Both the position numbers and the translations under genes were made by a program. DNA of 64,000 bases from Methylovulum psychrotolerans (GTDB taxonomy: Bacteria > Pseudomonadota > Gammaproteobacteria > Methylococcales > Methylomonadaceae): the NCBI RefSeq assembly GCF_002923755.1, contig NZ_PGFZ01000004.1, forward strand, positions 1 through 64,000. The letters run 5' to 3'. Positions 34,744-44,237 of the stretch are shown here, in pieces; position 1 is the stretch's first letter; every line of letters begins with the position of its first letter. The notes under the pieces were generated by a model, which ran no database searches, was not told the origin of the DNA, and saw only the letters and a program-made list of their open reading frames with translations.

Positions 34744-35262
34744 ATGACGAGCTATCCGAGAGTATTATCCTGTTTGCGGCTACTCAGCGTGAGTTTACCC
34801 ATTCTGCTGGTTGGCTGCGCCGGTACGCCAGAAAACCAAGCTCAGCCGCCCCAGGCGGTCGCCCCTTCTGGCCGTCGCCCGCCTGCCGTCAATTATGCCT
34901 TAAGCCTGCAAGGCGCACCTTACCGTTACGGTAAGGAATCACCCGAAGAGGGCTTTGATTGCAGTGGCTTTGTCCGCCACGTCTATCGGCGGCACGGTAT
35001 CGTTCTGCCCCGCACCACCCGGCAAATGGCGGCGGCCTTACCGCCCATTTCCAAACATGCCGTACAATCGGGCGACTTGGTGTTTTTTAATACTGACGGC
35101 AATGCCTTCTCGCATGTCGGTATCTATATCGATGATAGCCAATTTATCCACGCGCCTAGCGAACGCACGGGTTCAGTTATAGTGTCTAACCTGAAAAACC
35201 ATTATTGGAAAAAACATTTTACCGGTGTCCGAAGGCCATCTTTACACCGCGCCGCCAATTGA
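34744..35262 (+). CDS. NlpC/P60 family lipoprotein (cell-wall endopeptidase)
   Basis: 172 residues. A lipoprotein signal ends in the lipobox LLVGC (Cys near 25). A proline-rich linker is followed by the C40 peptidase domain with the catalytic Cys in GFDCSGFVRHVY, His in SHVGIYI and a further His in FIHAPS. Such enzymes cut peptide bonds in peptidoglycan stems. The length matches Spr/NlpC-type lipoproteins. Outer-membrane anchoring is inferred from the lipobox. Confidence 0.92.
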   Translation: MTSYPRVLSCLRLLSVSLPILLVGCAGTPENQAQPPQAVAPSGRRPPAVNYALSLQGAPYRYGKESPEEGFDCSGFVRHVYRRHGIVLPRTTRQMAAALPPISKHAVQSGDLVFFNTDGNAFSHVGIYIDDSQFIHAPSERTGSVIVSNLKNHYWKKHFTGVRRPSLHRAAN

Positions 35263-35303
35263 TGCTGGCCATCAGAATTTCCCGCCCTTAACAGACAGGG
35301 GGT

Positions 35304-35876
35304 TTAGGTCTCTTCCCCTGTTAACAAGCGTTCGATATTGGTTTTGTGCCGCCAGAGCAAAAAGACCGTCATCACCGCTGTGGCGCTGACAATAGCGGGA
35401 TCGCCAATCAGGAACCACGCATACAGCGACGACAAGACCGAGGCGACCAAGGCCGACAGCGAGGAAATTTTACCGATTTTATACATCAGCAGCCAAGTCG
35501 CCATAACCGCGCCCCCCAACAGCCAAGAAAAGCCCAGTAACACCCCAACCGAGGTAGCGACACCTTTACCACCTTTAAAGCCAAAAAACACCGGGTACAA
35601 ATGTCCCATAAATGCCGCCAAGCCAATAATGGCCAGCAACTCCGTCGGTACGCCCAACATTTTTCCGGCATAGACCGGCAGCAGGCCTTTGAGCGAATCG
35701 CCCAGCAGGGTAATCCCCGCCGCCTTCTTACCGCCAAAGCGCATGACATTAGTCGCCCCCGGATTACCCGAACCCTGCTCACGCGGGTCAGGCAGACCCA
35801 TTAAGCGACAGACAACAATCGCACTACAAACAGAACCCACGCTATAGGCGAGCGGCACCAACAACCATTCCATCAT
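35304..35876 (-). CDS. plsY: Glycerol-3-phosphate 1-O-acyltransferase PlsY
   Basis: 190 residues with five membrane segments. The PlsY motifs are present in order: GSGNPGATNVMRFGGK, then GHLYPVFFGFKGGKGVATSVG. PlsY transfers acyl from acyl-phosphate to glycerol 3-phosphate, the first step of phospholipid synthesis. It converges on the NlpC/P60 gene. Confidence 0.95.
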   Translation of the reverse strand: MMEWLLVPLAYSVGSVCSAIVVCRLMGLPDPREQGSGNPGATNVMRFGGKKAAGITLLGDSLKGLLPVYAGKMLGVPTELLAIIGLAAFMGHLYPVFFGFKGGKGVATSVGVLLGFSWLLGGAVMATWLLMYKIGKISSLSALVASVLSSLYAWFLIGDPAIVSATAVMTVFLLWRHKTNIERLLTGEET

Positions 35877-36083
35877 TCTTTACCTTTACCCTTAAAGACC
35901 CGTAAGCCGGAAGCACCTCCGCCGCTTACTGTTTAAAAAAAGGTAATCATACCGGAAATTGGCTGGGCGTATTATTTTTTGGCTTTGGTGTTGGCGGGAG
36001 GATAGGCTTATTGTTATCATGGCCGAATAGGCCAGATACCGCCCAATCCCCATGAAGCCCCATAAAAATGTCTAAATGATTGC

Positions 36084-36833
36084 ATGGAAATAAAAGTTAA
36101 TTTTTTAATCGCCGGCACCCAAAAATCAGGCACAACCGCATTAGATGCCTATCTTCGATTACACCCTAATCTCGGTATGGCCAGTGAAAAAGAGGTGCAT
36201 TTTTTCGATAACGAAACCTACTTTACCAATGACCCGATAGACTATTCTCCATATCACCAAGCCTTTGCCCCAAAGCCAGAACATCGGTTATTTGGCGAAT
36301 CCACCCCCATCTATATGTATTGGCGCACAGCCTCCGAAAGGATTTGGCGCTATAACCCCGACATGAAATTCATCCTTATTTTAAGAAACCCCATCGAGCG
36401 GGCATTTTCACATTGGAATATGGAGTGCAGCAGAGGTGCCGAGCAACTGAGTTTTTGGGAAGCGATCACTAACGAACAGCAACGTTGCCAAGCAGCTTGG
36501 CCTTTACAGCACCGGGTCTATTCGTATATTGACCGGGGATTTTATAGTAAGCAGTTGGCCGACATCTGGCGTTATTTCCCCCGCCAAAATACCCTACTGC
36601 TCAAACATGAAGAGCTAAAGGCGAGTCCTCAAAAAATTGTCAATCAAGTGTTTGATTTTTTAGGGGTTGATAGGCTGATTGACATCAAGCCCCATGAAAT
36701 ATTTGCCATACCTTATGGGCAAACAATAAGCCCGAAAGAAAAAGCCTTTCTTCTGGAGCGTTTCGCCGAGGAAATCAACACGCTCGAACAGCAATTAAAT
36801 TGGGACTGCACTGACTGGAAGAACAATGGCTGA
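36084..36833 (+). CDS. Sulfotransferase family protein
   Basis: 249 residues. The 5'-phosphosulfate loop near the N-terminus reads FLIAGTQKSGTTALDAYLR, and the 3'-phosphate site reads MKFILILRNPIERAFSHW, both diagnostic for PAPS-dependent sulfotransferases of the heparan/NDST-like class. The downstream glycosyltransferase gene overlaps it by 8 bases. It is expected to sulfate a sugar or other small acceptor using PAPS from CysC. Confidence 0.9.
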   Translation: MEIKVNFLIAGTQKSGTTALDAYLRLHPNLGMASEKEVHFFDNETYFTNDPIDYSPYHQAFAPKPEHRLFGESTPIYMYWRTASERIWRYNPDMKFILILRNPIERAFSHWNMECSRGAEQLSFWEAITNEQQRCQAAWPLQHRVYSYIDRGFYSKQLADIWRYFPRQNTLLLKHEELKASPQKIVNQVFDFLGVDRLIDIKPHEIFAIPYGQTISPKEKAFLLERFAEEINTLEQQLNWDCTDWKNNG

Positions 36834-37770
36834 ACAAAAAAAGGTTTTATTTTTTAGGGATTATGAAGGCTTTAGCGGCGGACATCTAAAAGTCTGGAAT
36901 TATTTCAACCATTTTATTGCAAGGGATTATGCCCCCTCTATCTCTTTTTCAGAACAGAGCTTATGGGATAGCAACAATCCGTGGTTTGCGGCAAAAGACA
37001 AGGTTTTATCTGACATCGGTGCGATCACACCTGATATTGTGTTTCTTGCGGGTATGGATTGGCTAAGAAAGCCTGAGATTAAAAACTGTCCGGCCACAAC
37101 TCCTATCATTAATTTAGTGCAAGGCATCCGGCATAGGGAACCCGGCACGCCGCTATATTCATTTTTAAAAAATAAAGCCATCCGCATTTGTGTCAGCGAA
37201 CAGGTGGCGGAGGCCATTCGCCAAACCCAACAAGTTAACGGGCCGGTTTATACGATACCTAACGGCATTGATTTGCCGCCGTTACCCCAAGCCATACCTT
37301 TTGCAGACCGCCCCATAGACATCTTAATTTCCGGCTTAAAGCACGGCCTATTGGCGCAGCAGCTGGCTGAAAGCTTAAGGCCTTTAAATAAAAACGTCAC
37401 GGTCTTAACGGGCTATCAGTCGCGCGCAGACTATCTAAAACAAATTAGCCAAGCCAAAATAGCCGTTTTTTTACCGCTGCATGAGGAAGGTTTTTATTTG
37501 CCCCCGTTAGAAGCGATGGCTATGGAAACACTAGTTATTTGCCCCGACTGTATCGGTAACCGTTCTTTTTGTCTGCCGGATGACAATTGCTTCCGTCCCC
37601 AACATGATTTTGTCGCCATTTTAGATTCAGTTCATCAAGCTGTCTCGCTTTCAATGCATAAAAGACAACAATTATTATCTAATGCGAAACAGACAGCGCT
37701 TAAGCATAACCTTCATACTGAACAACAAGCATTTTTTGAAATTTTAGACAATCTACCTAACATTTGGTGA
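36826..37770 (+). CDS. Glycosyltransferase, GT4-like
   Basis: 314 residues. Short N-terminal Rossmann half (KVLFFRDYEGFSGGHLKVWNY), then YTIPNGIDLPP and, in the C-terminal half, LPLHEEGFYLPPLEAMAMETLVICPD, the E-x7-E type nucleotide-sugar binding motif. The N-terminal domain is shorter than in standard GT4 enzymes. It overlaps the preceding sulfotransferase by 8 bases (ATGGCTGA), and the next sulfotransferase starts 7 bases later. The acceptor and donor sugars are unknown. Confidence 0.82.
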   Translation: MAEQKKVLFFRDYEGFSGGHLKVWNYFNHFIARDYAPSISFSEQSLWDSNNPWFAAKDKVLSDIGAITPDIVFLAGMDWLRKPEIKNCPATTPIINLVQGIRHREPGTPLYSFLKNKAIRICVSEQVAEAIRQTQQVNGPVYTIPNGIDLPPLPQAIPFADRPIDILISGLKHGLLAQQLAESLRPLNKNVTVLTGYQSRADYLKQISQAKIAVFLPLHEEGFYLPPLEAMAMETLVICPDCIGNRSFCLPDDNCFRPQHDFVAILDSVHQAVSLSMHKRQQLLSNAKQTALKHNLHTEQQAFFEILDNLPNIW

Positions 37771-37776
37771 GACAAA

Positions 37777-38622
37777 ATGAACCATTCAAACATTATCTTA
37801 ACAGGCCTGCCCCGATCAGGTTCCACATTAGTTTGCCATTTATTAAATAAGGTCAATAACACGATTGCCCTTAATGAACCCATGGCGGGCAATTTTCCGG
37901 AAGGCGCAACACAGCAGGAAATTTGCGGTGAAATAGCAGAATTTTTTGCCAGTAGCCGCCAATCAATTTTAGAAAAAAAACAAGTATTAACCAAACATAT
38001 CAAAGGCAAGGTTCCAGATAATTCATTTGGGCCTGAAAAAAACAGCAGCGGCTTAAGAACAAACCATCAGATGGAAAGGTCTTTTATTGACATAGAAAAT
38101 GAGGTCTCTGATAATTTTACACTGTGCGTCAAACACAATGGCTTATTTGCATTGCTTTTAGGTGAGTTAACTTCATTTTTTCCCTGTTATGCCATTATCC
38201 GAAATCCGTTGGCCGTGTTAGCCTCATGGAATAGTGTTGATATCCCTGTAAATTATGGGCATATCCCCGTTGCCGAAAATGCAGACCGAGAGCTTTTCCA
38301 GGCATTAAGCGCGATACCGGACAGGTTAGACCGGCAGTTTCACATCTTATCTTGGTTTTTTGGCCAATATAAAAACGCCCTTCCTAAAGAAAAAATAATC
38401 CGTTATGAAGAGGTGATTGAGTCAGGGGGGTCGTCGCTAAAAATGGTAACTTCTGGTGCAAGCAAGCTTGCCGAGCCCTTGGTTAATAGAAATGTAAATG
38501 ATTTATACGACAAAGCACTGATGCTTTCATTGGGGGAGAGGTTGCTAAATACGGAAGGAGAGTATTGGCAATTTTATACCCCTGAAGATGTAAAAAGCCT
38601 GCTGTCTAAAATTATCGGGTAG
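37777..38622 (+). CDS. Second sulfotransferase family protein
   Basis: 281 residues. The PAPS-binding loop NIILTGLPRSGSTLVCHLL lies at the N-terminus and FFPCYAIIRNPLAVLASWN forms the 3'-phosphate site. It differs strongly from the sulfotransferase at 36084, so the two are not a recent duplication. It is the last gene of the three-gene operon and is followed by a terminator at 38631. Confidence 0.87.
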   Translation: MNHSNIILTGLPRSGSTLVCHLLNKVNNTIALNEPMAGNFPEGATQQEICGEIAEFFASSRQSILEKKQVLTKHIKGKVPDNSFGPEKNSSGLRTNHQMERSFIDIENEVSDNFTLCVKHNGLFALLLGELTSFFPCYAIIRNPLAVLASWNSVDIPVNYGHIPVAENADRELFQALSAIPDRLDRQFHILSWFFGQYKNALPKEKIIRYEEVIESGGSSLKMVTSGASKLAEPLVNRNVNDLYDKALMLSLGERLLNTEGEYWQFYTPEDVKSLLSKIIG

Positions 38623-38630
38623 AATCGACA

Positions 38631-38676
38631 GCATTTCAGCGGAACTGGAAATGATCCATTCCGCTGAAATGCTTTT
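38631..38676 (+). terminator. Terminator of the sulfotransferase operon
   Basis: A 13-bp stem gcatttcagcgga / tccgctgaaatgc encloses a 16-base loop and is followed by TTTTA. It begins 8 bases after the stop codon. Confidence 0.85.
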
Positions 38677-38702
38677 ATTCTGTAAAGAATACTGACGGGG
38701 GG

Positions 38703-39440
38703 TTAGTTTTTACGGCGACGTGTCGCAGTCAAAGCTAACATGCCAAGGCCTAAAAGTGCGATAGTCTCTGGCGCATCTATGGGTGAAGCGTCTGAAGTAA
38801 ATTCAACACGAAGACCCGTAGGATTAGATGAAGGATCAGTTTGGCCTGCCAGCAAGGCATTATTGACAACAAAATCAATATAATTAGAGCCGCTAGTAAA
38901 ATAGGCGCTTAATGAAGCGAGCGTAAACGCATGTAAGACACTTCTTTGGGTCGCCGCTGTGGCATAAGTTGCCGTTAAAGCGTCGCCTGCTATAGTGTGT
39001 CCATTTAAGCTTATGCTTTGTAATTGGTTGTCACTTGCCCACATCCCGCTAATGCTCGCACTATTCGCGTGATAGCCACTTAAATCAAATGTGACACGGT
39101 AGGTATAGTTAGCAACTGCTACGCCCATGTGATCGGCTGCCGATGAGATCCAAGAAGAAGTCTGACCGCTAGGATTGGTACTGCCTACCCAGTAAGTTGT
39201 GCCGCTAGGAGGGTTGGACAGGACACCCGAACCGCCCGCAGACGCACCATAAGCAGTGCCTCCGCTATTGACTGTCCAATGGCTGTCGGCAACGCCATTA
39301 GCAACCAATGTCGTGCCGGACACTACACCCGTATTGAACAATGTTGAGATGCTGGCCGCTTGTGCACCATCCGCCCAAAGGGAAAAAGCGACAACCGCTA
39401 AGGCCGAACAGCCAAATATGCTTTTATTTATTTTTTTCAT
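38703..39440 (-). CDS. PEP-CTERM-like sorted surface protein
   Basis: 245 residues. A signal peptide (about 1-28, ending GAQAAS) is followed by a Ser/Gly/Thr-rich body. The C-terminus ends with APETIALLGLGMLAL, then TRRRKN: a Pro-Glu motif, a short membrane helix and a basic tail. That is the PEP-CTERM/exosortase sorting signal, with PET instead of PEP. No exosortase gene is in the window. A role at the cell surface or in exopolysaccharide is usual for the class. Confidence 0.82.
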   Translation of the reverse strand: MKKINKSIFGCSALAVVAFSLWADGAQAASISTLFNTGVVSGTTLVANGVADSHWTVNSGGTAYGASAGGSGVLSNPPSGTTYWVGSTNPSGQTSSWISSAADHMGVAVANYTYRVTFDLSGYHANSASISGMWASDNQLQSISLNGHTIAGDALTATYATAATQRSVLHAFTLASLSAYFTSGSNYIDFVVNNALLAGQTDPSSNPTGLRVEFTSDASPIDAPETIALLGLGMLALTATRRRKN

Positions 39441-39993
39441 TACTTATTTCCTCGTATTCATCAGAAAAATAAAATTCAGTGGCTGCTAAGAAATCACGAT
39501 TTATAACAACAACACACAAGCGAACCAAGCATATTTCATACCACTCAAAAATAAATATTAATTGCTTTATTTTTTAATATATTAGGGGTGTGTGAAAAAA
39601 GACATTCATTAGCTATGTAAATTTATTTGACGCTATAACCGTCATTTCTCCGCGTCCATTCATTTTGGAATTACATGCCTCCCCAGTCAGATTGGGATCC
39701 GTGGCTTTGGTTTTTGCCCTTTTTTTGCCTCTTTTAGAGGAAGGGGCAAAATGCCTATAGCACAGACATATAAAATAAGGCCTAAACCGCGTAGTGATGA
39801 TTTGTTAAGACCGTACCCCATAAATACACCGCCGTACTATGGTTATGATACCAAACTATAAGGCGGTTTGCCTACTGAGACGGGAAAGCATAGACAATAT
39901 AGGCTATTATCAAATAGCCATAAGCAAGCACAACGCATTATAATTATTTACATATTTTCTTTATGGCTATGACCAAAATACACTACAACGCCA
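39441..39993. other. AT-rich intergenic region
   Basis: About 550 bases between divergent genes, very AT-rich near 39530-39600. An inverted pair (gcccttttttt / gaggaaggggc) lies near 39714-39748. No gene or RNA was recognised. Promoters for both divergent genes should lie here. Confidence 0.45.
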
Positions 39994-40701
39994 GTGAATA
40001 CGCCCATTATCCCCAAAAAAATCATTCAGTTTTGGCATAGCTTCCCTGTGCTTCCTGACGTTTACCAGCAGGCAATGGCTGCTAATAAAGCGAATAATCC
40101 TGATTTTGAAACACTGTATGTAAATGACGAATTTATGCTTAATCTAATAAAAGATAAGTTTACCCCCTGTTTATTAGATTTATATAAAGCCAATAAAATT
40201 GCCGCATCAAGATCGGATATGGCAAGGCTTATCCTATTATATGAATACGGCGGCTTTTATTTAGATGCGGCGCTGCAATTAAACGCCTCGCTGAACGCCT
40301 TTATCGGCTTGCAAGCAGAAATCCTTTTGTTACAACGCGATGATATGCCAAGATACCAAGACTGTCCCGATAAAGCCCATGTCTGGAATGGCATGATCGG
40401 TGCCAAACCCCAATCCGAATTTATTAAACGGTGCATAGAAACACAAATCCGCAACTTGCTGGGTGGCGATTATAACTATGATGTCCGCGCCGCTACAGGC
40501 CCTGTTGTCATCAATAGAATGATAGACGCAAGTCCCGATTTTCCGCTTAAAAAACTTAGCTTTAAAACACTCAAGAATGGCTTTCTTAGTCATATTAGGA
40601 TAGCAGGCTTAGCTAATTCTTGGATTCCGTTGCAAGAAAAAGGGATTATTGACGGCGGGCAATTAACAGTATTAAAAACAATGTATCCTGATTTTAGGTA
40701 A
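39994..40701 (+). CDS. GT32-like glycosyltransferase (DXD-containing sugar-binding family)
   Basis: 235 residues from a GTG at 39994. No ATG is available in frame and the ribosome site is poor. The start PKKIIQFWHSFP and RSDMARLILLYEYGGFYLD match the GT32/'glycosyltransferase sugar-binding region' family. After FYLD the usual second Asp of the metal-binding DxD is replaced (LDAAL). VWNGMIGAKP and ATGPVVINRM complete the pattern. Activity may depend on another residue. It is adjacent to but not in operon with polA. Confidence 0.78.
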   Translation: MNTPIIPKKIIQFWHSFPVLPDVYQQAMAANKANNPDFETLYVNDEFMLNLIKDKFTPCLLDLYKANKIAASRSDMARLILLYEYGGFYLDAALQLNASLNAFIGLQAEILLLQRDDMPRYQDCPDKAHVWNGMIGAKPQSEFIKRCIETQIRNLLGGDYNYDVRAATGPVVINRMIDASPDFPLKKLSFKTLKNGFLSHIRIAGLANSWIPLQEKGIIDGGQLTVLKTMYPDFR

Positions 40702-40749
40702 CATAAAAAATACAGAATAATTTCACTTTTCCTTATCTTAACGCCACTC

Positions 40750-43464
40750 ATGTCCACCCCCCAACGCCACATTCTCGTAGACGGCTCATCCTTTCTGTTC
40801 CGCGCCTACCATGCCGTACCGCCGCTAAACAGCCCTGACGGCAAACCGACCAACGCCATTTACGGGGTCAGTAACATGTTGCGTAAGCTTATGGCCGACT
40901 ATGCGGGTGATGTAGTGTCGGTCATTTTCGACGCGCCGGGTAAAACGTTCCGCAATGACCTGTACAGTGAGTACAAGGCCCACCGTCCGCCGATGCCGGA
41001 TGATTTGCGGGTGCAGATTGAACCGTTGCACCAATTGGTCAAGGCGATGGGTTTGCCTTTATTGATGGAGTCGGGCGTAGAGGCCGATGATGTGATGGGC
41101 ACCTTGGCTTGCCGCGCCCAAGCCTGCGGCCATCAGGTCATTATTGTCACGGGCGACAAAGATATGGCGCAACTGGTCAACGCCGACATTATCCTAGAAA
41201 ACACCATGTCCAATACCCGCATGGATATTCAAGGGGTTGTCGATAAATTTGGCGTAAGGCCAGAGCAAATTATCGATTATCTGGCTTTAATGGGCGATAG
41301 CGTCGATAACATCCCTGGTGTGCCGAAAGTCGGCCCAAAAACCGCCGCCAAATGGCTGGAGCAATACGGCACACTGGAAAATCTGATTAGCCATGCCGCC
41401 GAGATTAAAGGCAAAATTGGCGAGAACCTGCGCAATGCCTTAGCGCAATTACCGCTGGCCAAGCAACTGACGACCATCCGTTGTGATCTGGAACTGCCTT
41501 TTGGTGTCGATGATTTAAAACCACAGCCCATGGATAAGGCGGCGTTACGGGCGTTACTGACAGAATTGGGGTTTCTATCGTGGCTAAAAACCTTAGATAA
41601 CACGGTTACCGATACTCCCGCCACACTTGACCCCGAACCCGAACCCGAAACGGCTCCAGCCCTTTACGAAACCATTTTCACCGAAACCCAGCTTGACGAT
41701 TGGCTTAAACGCTTGGAAGCCGCCGACCTGTTCGCGTTTGACACCGAAACCACCAGCCTGGACTACCGCCAAGCGCAAATTGTCGGCGTGTCTTTTGCCG
41801 TCACCGACGGCCATGCCGCTTATCTGCCTTTAGCGCACAACTACCCGGAAGCCCCTGCCCAGCTAGAGCGCACCGCAACGCTGGCAAAACTCCGACCGCT
41901 CTTAGAAAACCCTAACGTAGCCAAGCTGGGGCAAAACCTGAAATACGATAGCCATGTTTTGGCTAACCACGGCATTTGCTTACGCGGCATTGCCCATGAC
42001 ACCATGCTGGCTTCTTATGTGCTGAACAGTACGGCAACCCGCCATAATATGGACGATTTGGCGAAAGTGTATCTGGGGGTGGATACCATCCATTACGAAG
42101 CTGTCGCGGGCAAAGGTGCGAAACAAATCGGTTTTGAACAGGTGGCGATTGACCAAGCCACGCCTTACGCCGCCGAAGATGCCGATATTACCCTGCGCCT
42201 ATATCAAGTGCTGGTAGCCAAGCTGCAAGCGTTGCCGAGTTTATGGCAGTTATATAAGGACTTGGAAGTGCCGTTGCTGAGCGTCTTAGAACGTATTGAA
42301 GCCAACGGCGTGTTAATCGACACCGCCATGCTTGCCCAGCAAAGCTTGGAGCTGTCCAGCCAGATTATTTCGCTGGAACAACATGCCCACGATTTGGCCG
42401 GACGCGCTTTTAACCTGGGCTCACCCAAGCAAATTCAGGATATTATTTATACCCAGCTAAAGCTGCCCGTGCTTAAGAAAACCCCCAAAGGCCAGCCGTC
42501 CACGGATGAGTCGGTTTTGCAGGAGTTGGCGGAAGACTATCCCCTACCGAAAGTGATTTTAGAATACCGCAGCCTCAGCAAGCTGAAATCGACGTATATC
42601 GACAAACTGCCGCAACAGGTGGATGCAAAGACCGGGCGTGTCCATACCTCTTACCATCAGGCGGTCGCCGCGACCGGACGGCTGTCCTCATCCGACCCGA
42701 ACCTGCAAAATATCCCGATTCGCAGCGCCGAAGGCCGAAAAATCCGCCAAGCTTTTATCGCCTCACCCGCCCATAAAATCGTCGCCGCCGATTACTCGCA
42801 AATTGAGTTGCGCATTATGGCGCATTTGTCGGCTGACGAAGGTTTGTTACGCGCGTTCAGCCAAGGCGAGGACATCCACAAAGCCACCGCCGCCGAAGTG
42901 TTTGGAGTTGAACTAGGGCAAGTCACCCAAGAGTTGCGCCGTTCCGCCAAAGCCATTAATTTTGGCCTGATTTATGGCATGTCGTCATTTGGTTTAGCCA
43001 AACAACTGGGCTTGGGGCGTAACCAAGCGCAAGACTATATCGACCTGTATTTTGCCCGTTACCCAGGGGTGAAACAGTATATGGATAACATCCGCGCCCA
43101 AGCGCGGGAGCAGGGCTATGTCGAAACGTTATTTGGCCGCCGCTTGTATTTGCCGGACATCAACGCCCGCAACGCCAATATCCGCCAATACGCCGAGCGT
43201 ACGGCGATTAACGCCCCCATGCAAGGCACTGCCGCCGATATTATCAAACGCGCCATGCTCGCCACTGACGCTTGGCTATGCCAAGACCAGCCTGCGGCAA
43301 AAATGATTATGCAGGTACATGATGAACTGGTGTTTGAAATCGCCGAAACCGAGCTGGAAGCCTGCACGGCGAAAATTAGGGAACTGATGAATGCCGCCGC
43401 CACCCTTAAAGTGCCGTTGGTGGTGGATATTGGTATTGGCGACAATTGGGATGAGGCGCATTAG
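40750..43464 (+). CDS. polA: DNA polymerase I
   Basis: 904 residues with all three domains. 5'-3' exonuclease is at about 1-290 (LVDGSSFLFRAYHAVPPL; DSVDNIPGVPKVGPKTA). 3'-5' proofreading exonuclease is at about 315-500 with FAFDTETTSLDY intact. The polymerase is at 520-904 with motif A ADYSQIELRIMAHLS, motif B RRSAKAINFGLIYGMSS and motif C MQVHDELVFE. It is full length. A palindromic repeat just after the stop may serve as terminator. Confidence 0.97.
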   Translation: MSTPQRHILVDGSSFLFRAYHAVPPLNSPDGKPTNAIYGVSNMLRKLMADYAGDVVSVIFDAPGKTFRNDLYSEYKAHRPPMPDDLRVQIEPLHQLVKAMGLPLLMESGVEADDVMGTLACRAQACGHQVIIVTGDKDMAQLVNADIILENTMSNTRMDIQGVVDKFGVRPEQIIDYLALMGDSVDNIPGVPKVGPKTAAKWLEQYGTLENLISHAAEIKGKIGENLRNALAQLPLAKQLTTIRCDLELPFGVDDLKPQPMDKAALRALLTELGFLSWLKTLDNTVTDTPATLDPEPEPETAPALYETIFTETQLDDWLKRLEAADLFAFDTETTSLDYRQAQIVGVSFAVTDGHAAYLPLAHNYPEAPAQLERTATLAKLRPLLENPNVAKLGQNLKYDSHVLANHGICLRGIAHDTMLASYVLNSTATRHNMDDLAKVYLGVDTIHYEAVAGKGAKQIGFEQVAIDQATPYAAEDADITLRLYQVLVAKLQALPSLWQLYKDLEVPLLSVLERIEANGVLIDTAMLAQQSLELSSQIISLEQHAHDLAGRAFNLGSPKQIQDIIYTQLKLPVLKKTPKGQPSTDESVLQELAEDYPLPKVILEYRSLSKLKSTYIDKLPQQVDAKTGRVHTSYHQAVAATGRLSSSDPNLQNIPIRSAEGRKIRQAFIASPAHKIVAADYSQIELRIMAHLSADEGLLRAFSQGEDIHKATAAEVFGVELGQVTQELRRSAKAINFGLIYGMSSFGLAKQLGLGRNQAQDYIDLYFARYPGVKQYMDNIRAQAREQGYVETLFGRRLYLPDINARNANIRQYAERTAINAPMQGTAADIIKRAMLATDAWLCQDQPAAKMIMQVHDELVFEIAETELEACTAKIRELMNAAATLKVPLVVDIGIGDNWDEAH

Positions 43465-43474
43465 GGCGGGCCGT

Positions 43475-43529
43475 ATTGGAGCGCGGGCATCTTGCCCGCC
43501 ACTTGTCGGCAAGATGCCCGCGCTCCAAT
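43475..43529. repeat. Dispersed palindrome, copies 4 and 5 as an inverted pair
   Basis: Left arm attggagcgcgggcatcttgc plus cc (43475-43497) and right arm (43508-43529) are inverse copies of the dispersed unit. They form a 20-bp-plus hairpin 10 bases after the polA stop, and may double as a transcription terminator for polA and the convergent gamma-carbonic anhydrase gene. Confidence 0.85.
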
Positions 43530-43547
43530 CCCCATACCTTAACGAGG

Positions 43548-44096
43548 CTATGCCTTCGGCAAATGGCGGTTTTTCAGCAGCACATAATGCGCGGCGGAAT
43601 ATTCTAAAAACTCTTTTTCCGTCGCGCTTAACGGGCGTGCTTGTTTGGCGGGGGAGCCGACATACAAAAAACCAGAAACCAAACGCTTGCCGGGCGGTAC
43701 TAACGACCCGGCCCCCAGCATGACATAATCTTCCAGCACTGCGTCATCCATAATGATGGCACCGATTCCGATCAGGCAATAATCACCGATAGTACAGGCA
43801 TGGACGACCGCCCGATGGCCGATGGTCACGCCTTTACCGATGGTCAAAGGATGCCCCAGCGGGGAAAACTTACCCGCATGGGAAACGTGCAGCACCGCGC
43901 CGTCTTGCACATTGGTTCCCGCACCGATGCGGATACGCTCGACATCGCCACGGATGACCGTCATCGGCCATACTGACACGTCATCCCCCAAACTGACATC
44001 CCCAATCACCACGGCGCTGTCATCAATGTAAACTGCCGCTCCTAACTGCGGATAGTGGTCTTCAAACGCCCTTATTGGCACAACTCTCTTTGGCAC
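43548..44096 (-). CDS. Gamma-carbonic anhydrase family protein (YrdA-like)
   Basis: 182 residues built of hexapeptide repeats (VVIGDVSLGDDVSVWPMTVIRGDVERIRIG region) forming a left-handed beta helix. Histidines in VLHVSHAG, GHRAVVHA and the surrounding positions match the zinc ligands of gamma-carbonic anhydrases and YrdA/CaiE relatives. Enzymatic activity of this subgroup is uncertain. It is divergent from the RND pump gene. Confidence 0.88.
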   Translation of the reverse strand: MPKRVVPIRAFEDHYPQLGAAVYIDDSAVVIGDVSLGDDVSVWPMTVIRGDVERIRIGAGTNVQDGAVLHVSHAGKFSPLGHPLTIGKGVTIGHRAVVHACTIGDYCLIGIGAIIMDDAVLEDYVMLGAGSLVPPGKRLVSGFLYVGSPAKQARPLSATEKEFLEYSAAHYVLLKNRHLPKA

Positions 44097-44237
44097 AATT
44101 CTCTCCTTCGCTTATGCTAGTACGCACCTTTTATAAACGCCCAGCATACTGGCATAGCCCTGTACAGGACAATAGCCATACCTAAAAATGCTGGTGTCTG
44201 AAAATTAACACTCTGACTTTTAACCCTTTTTGCCGCT

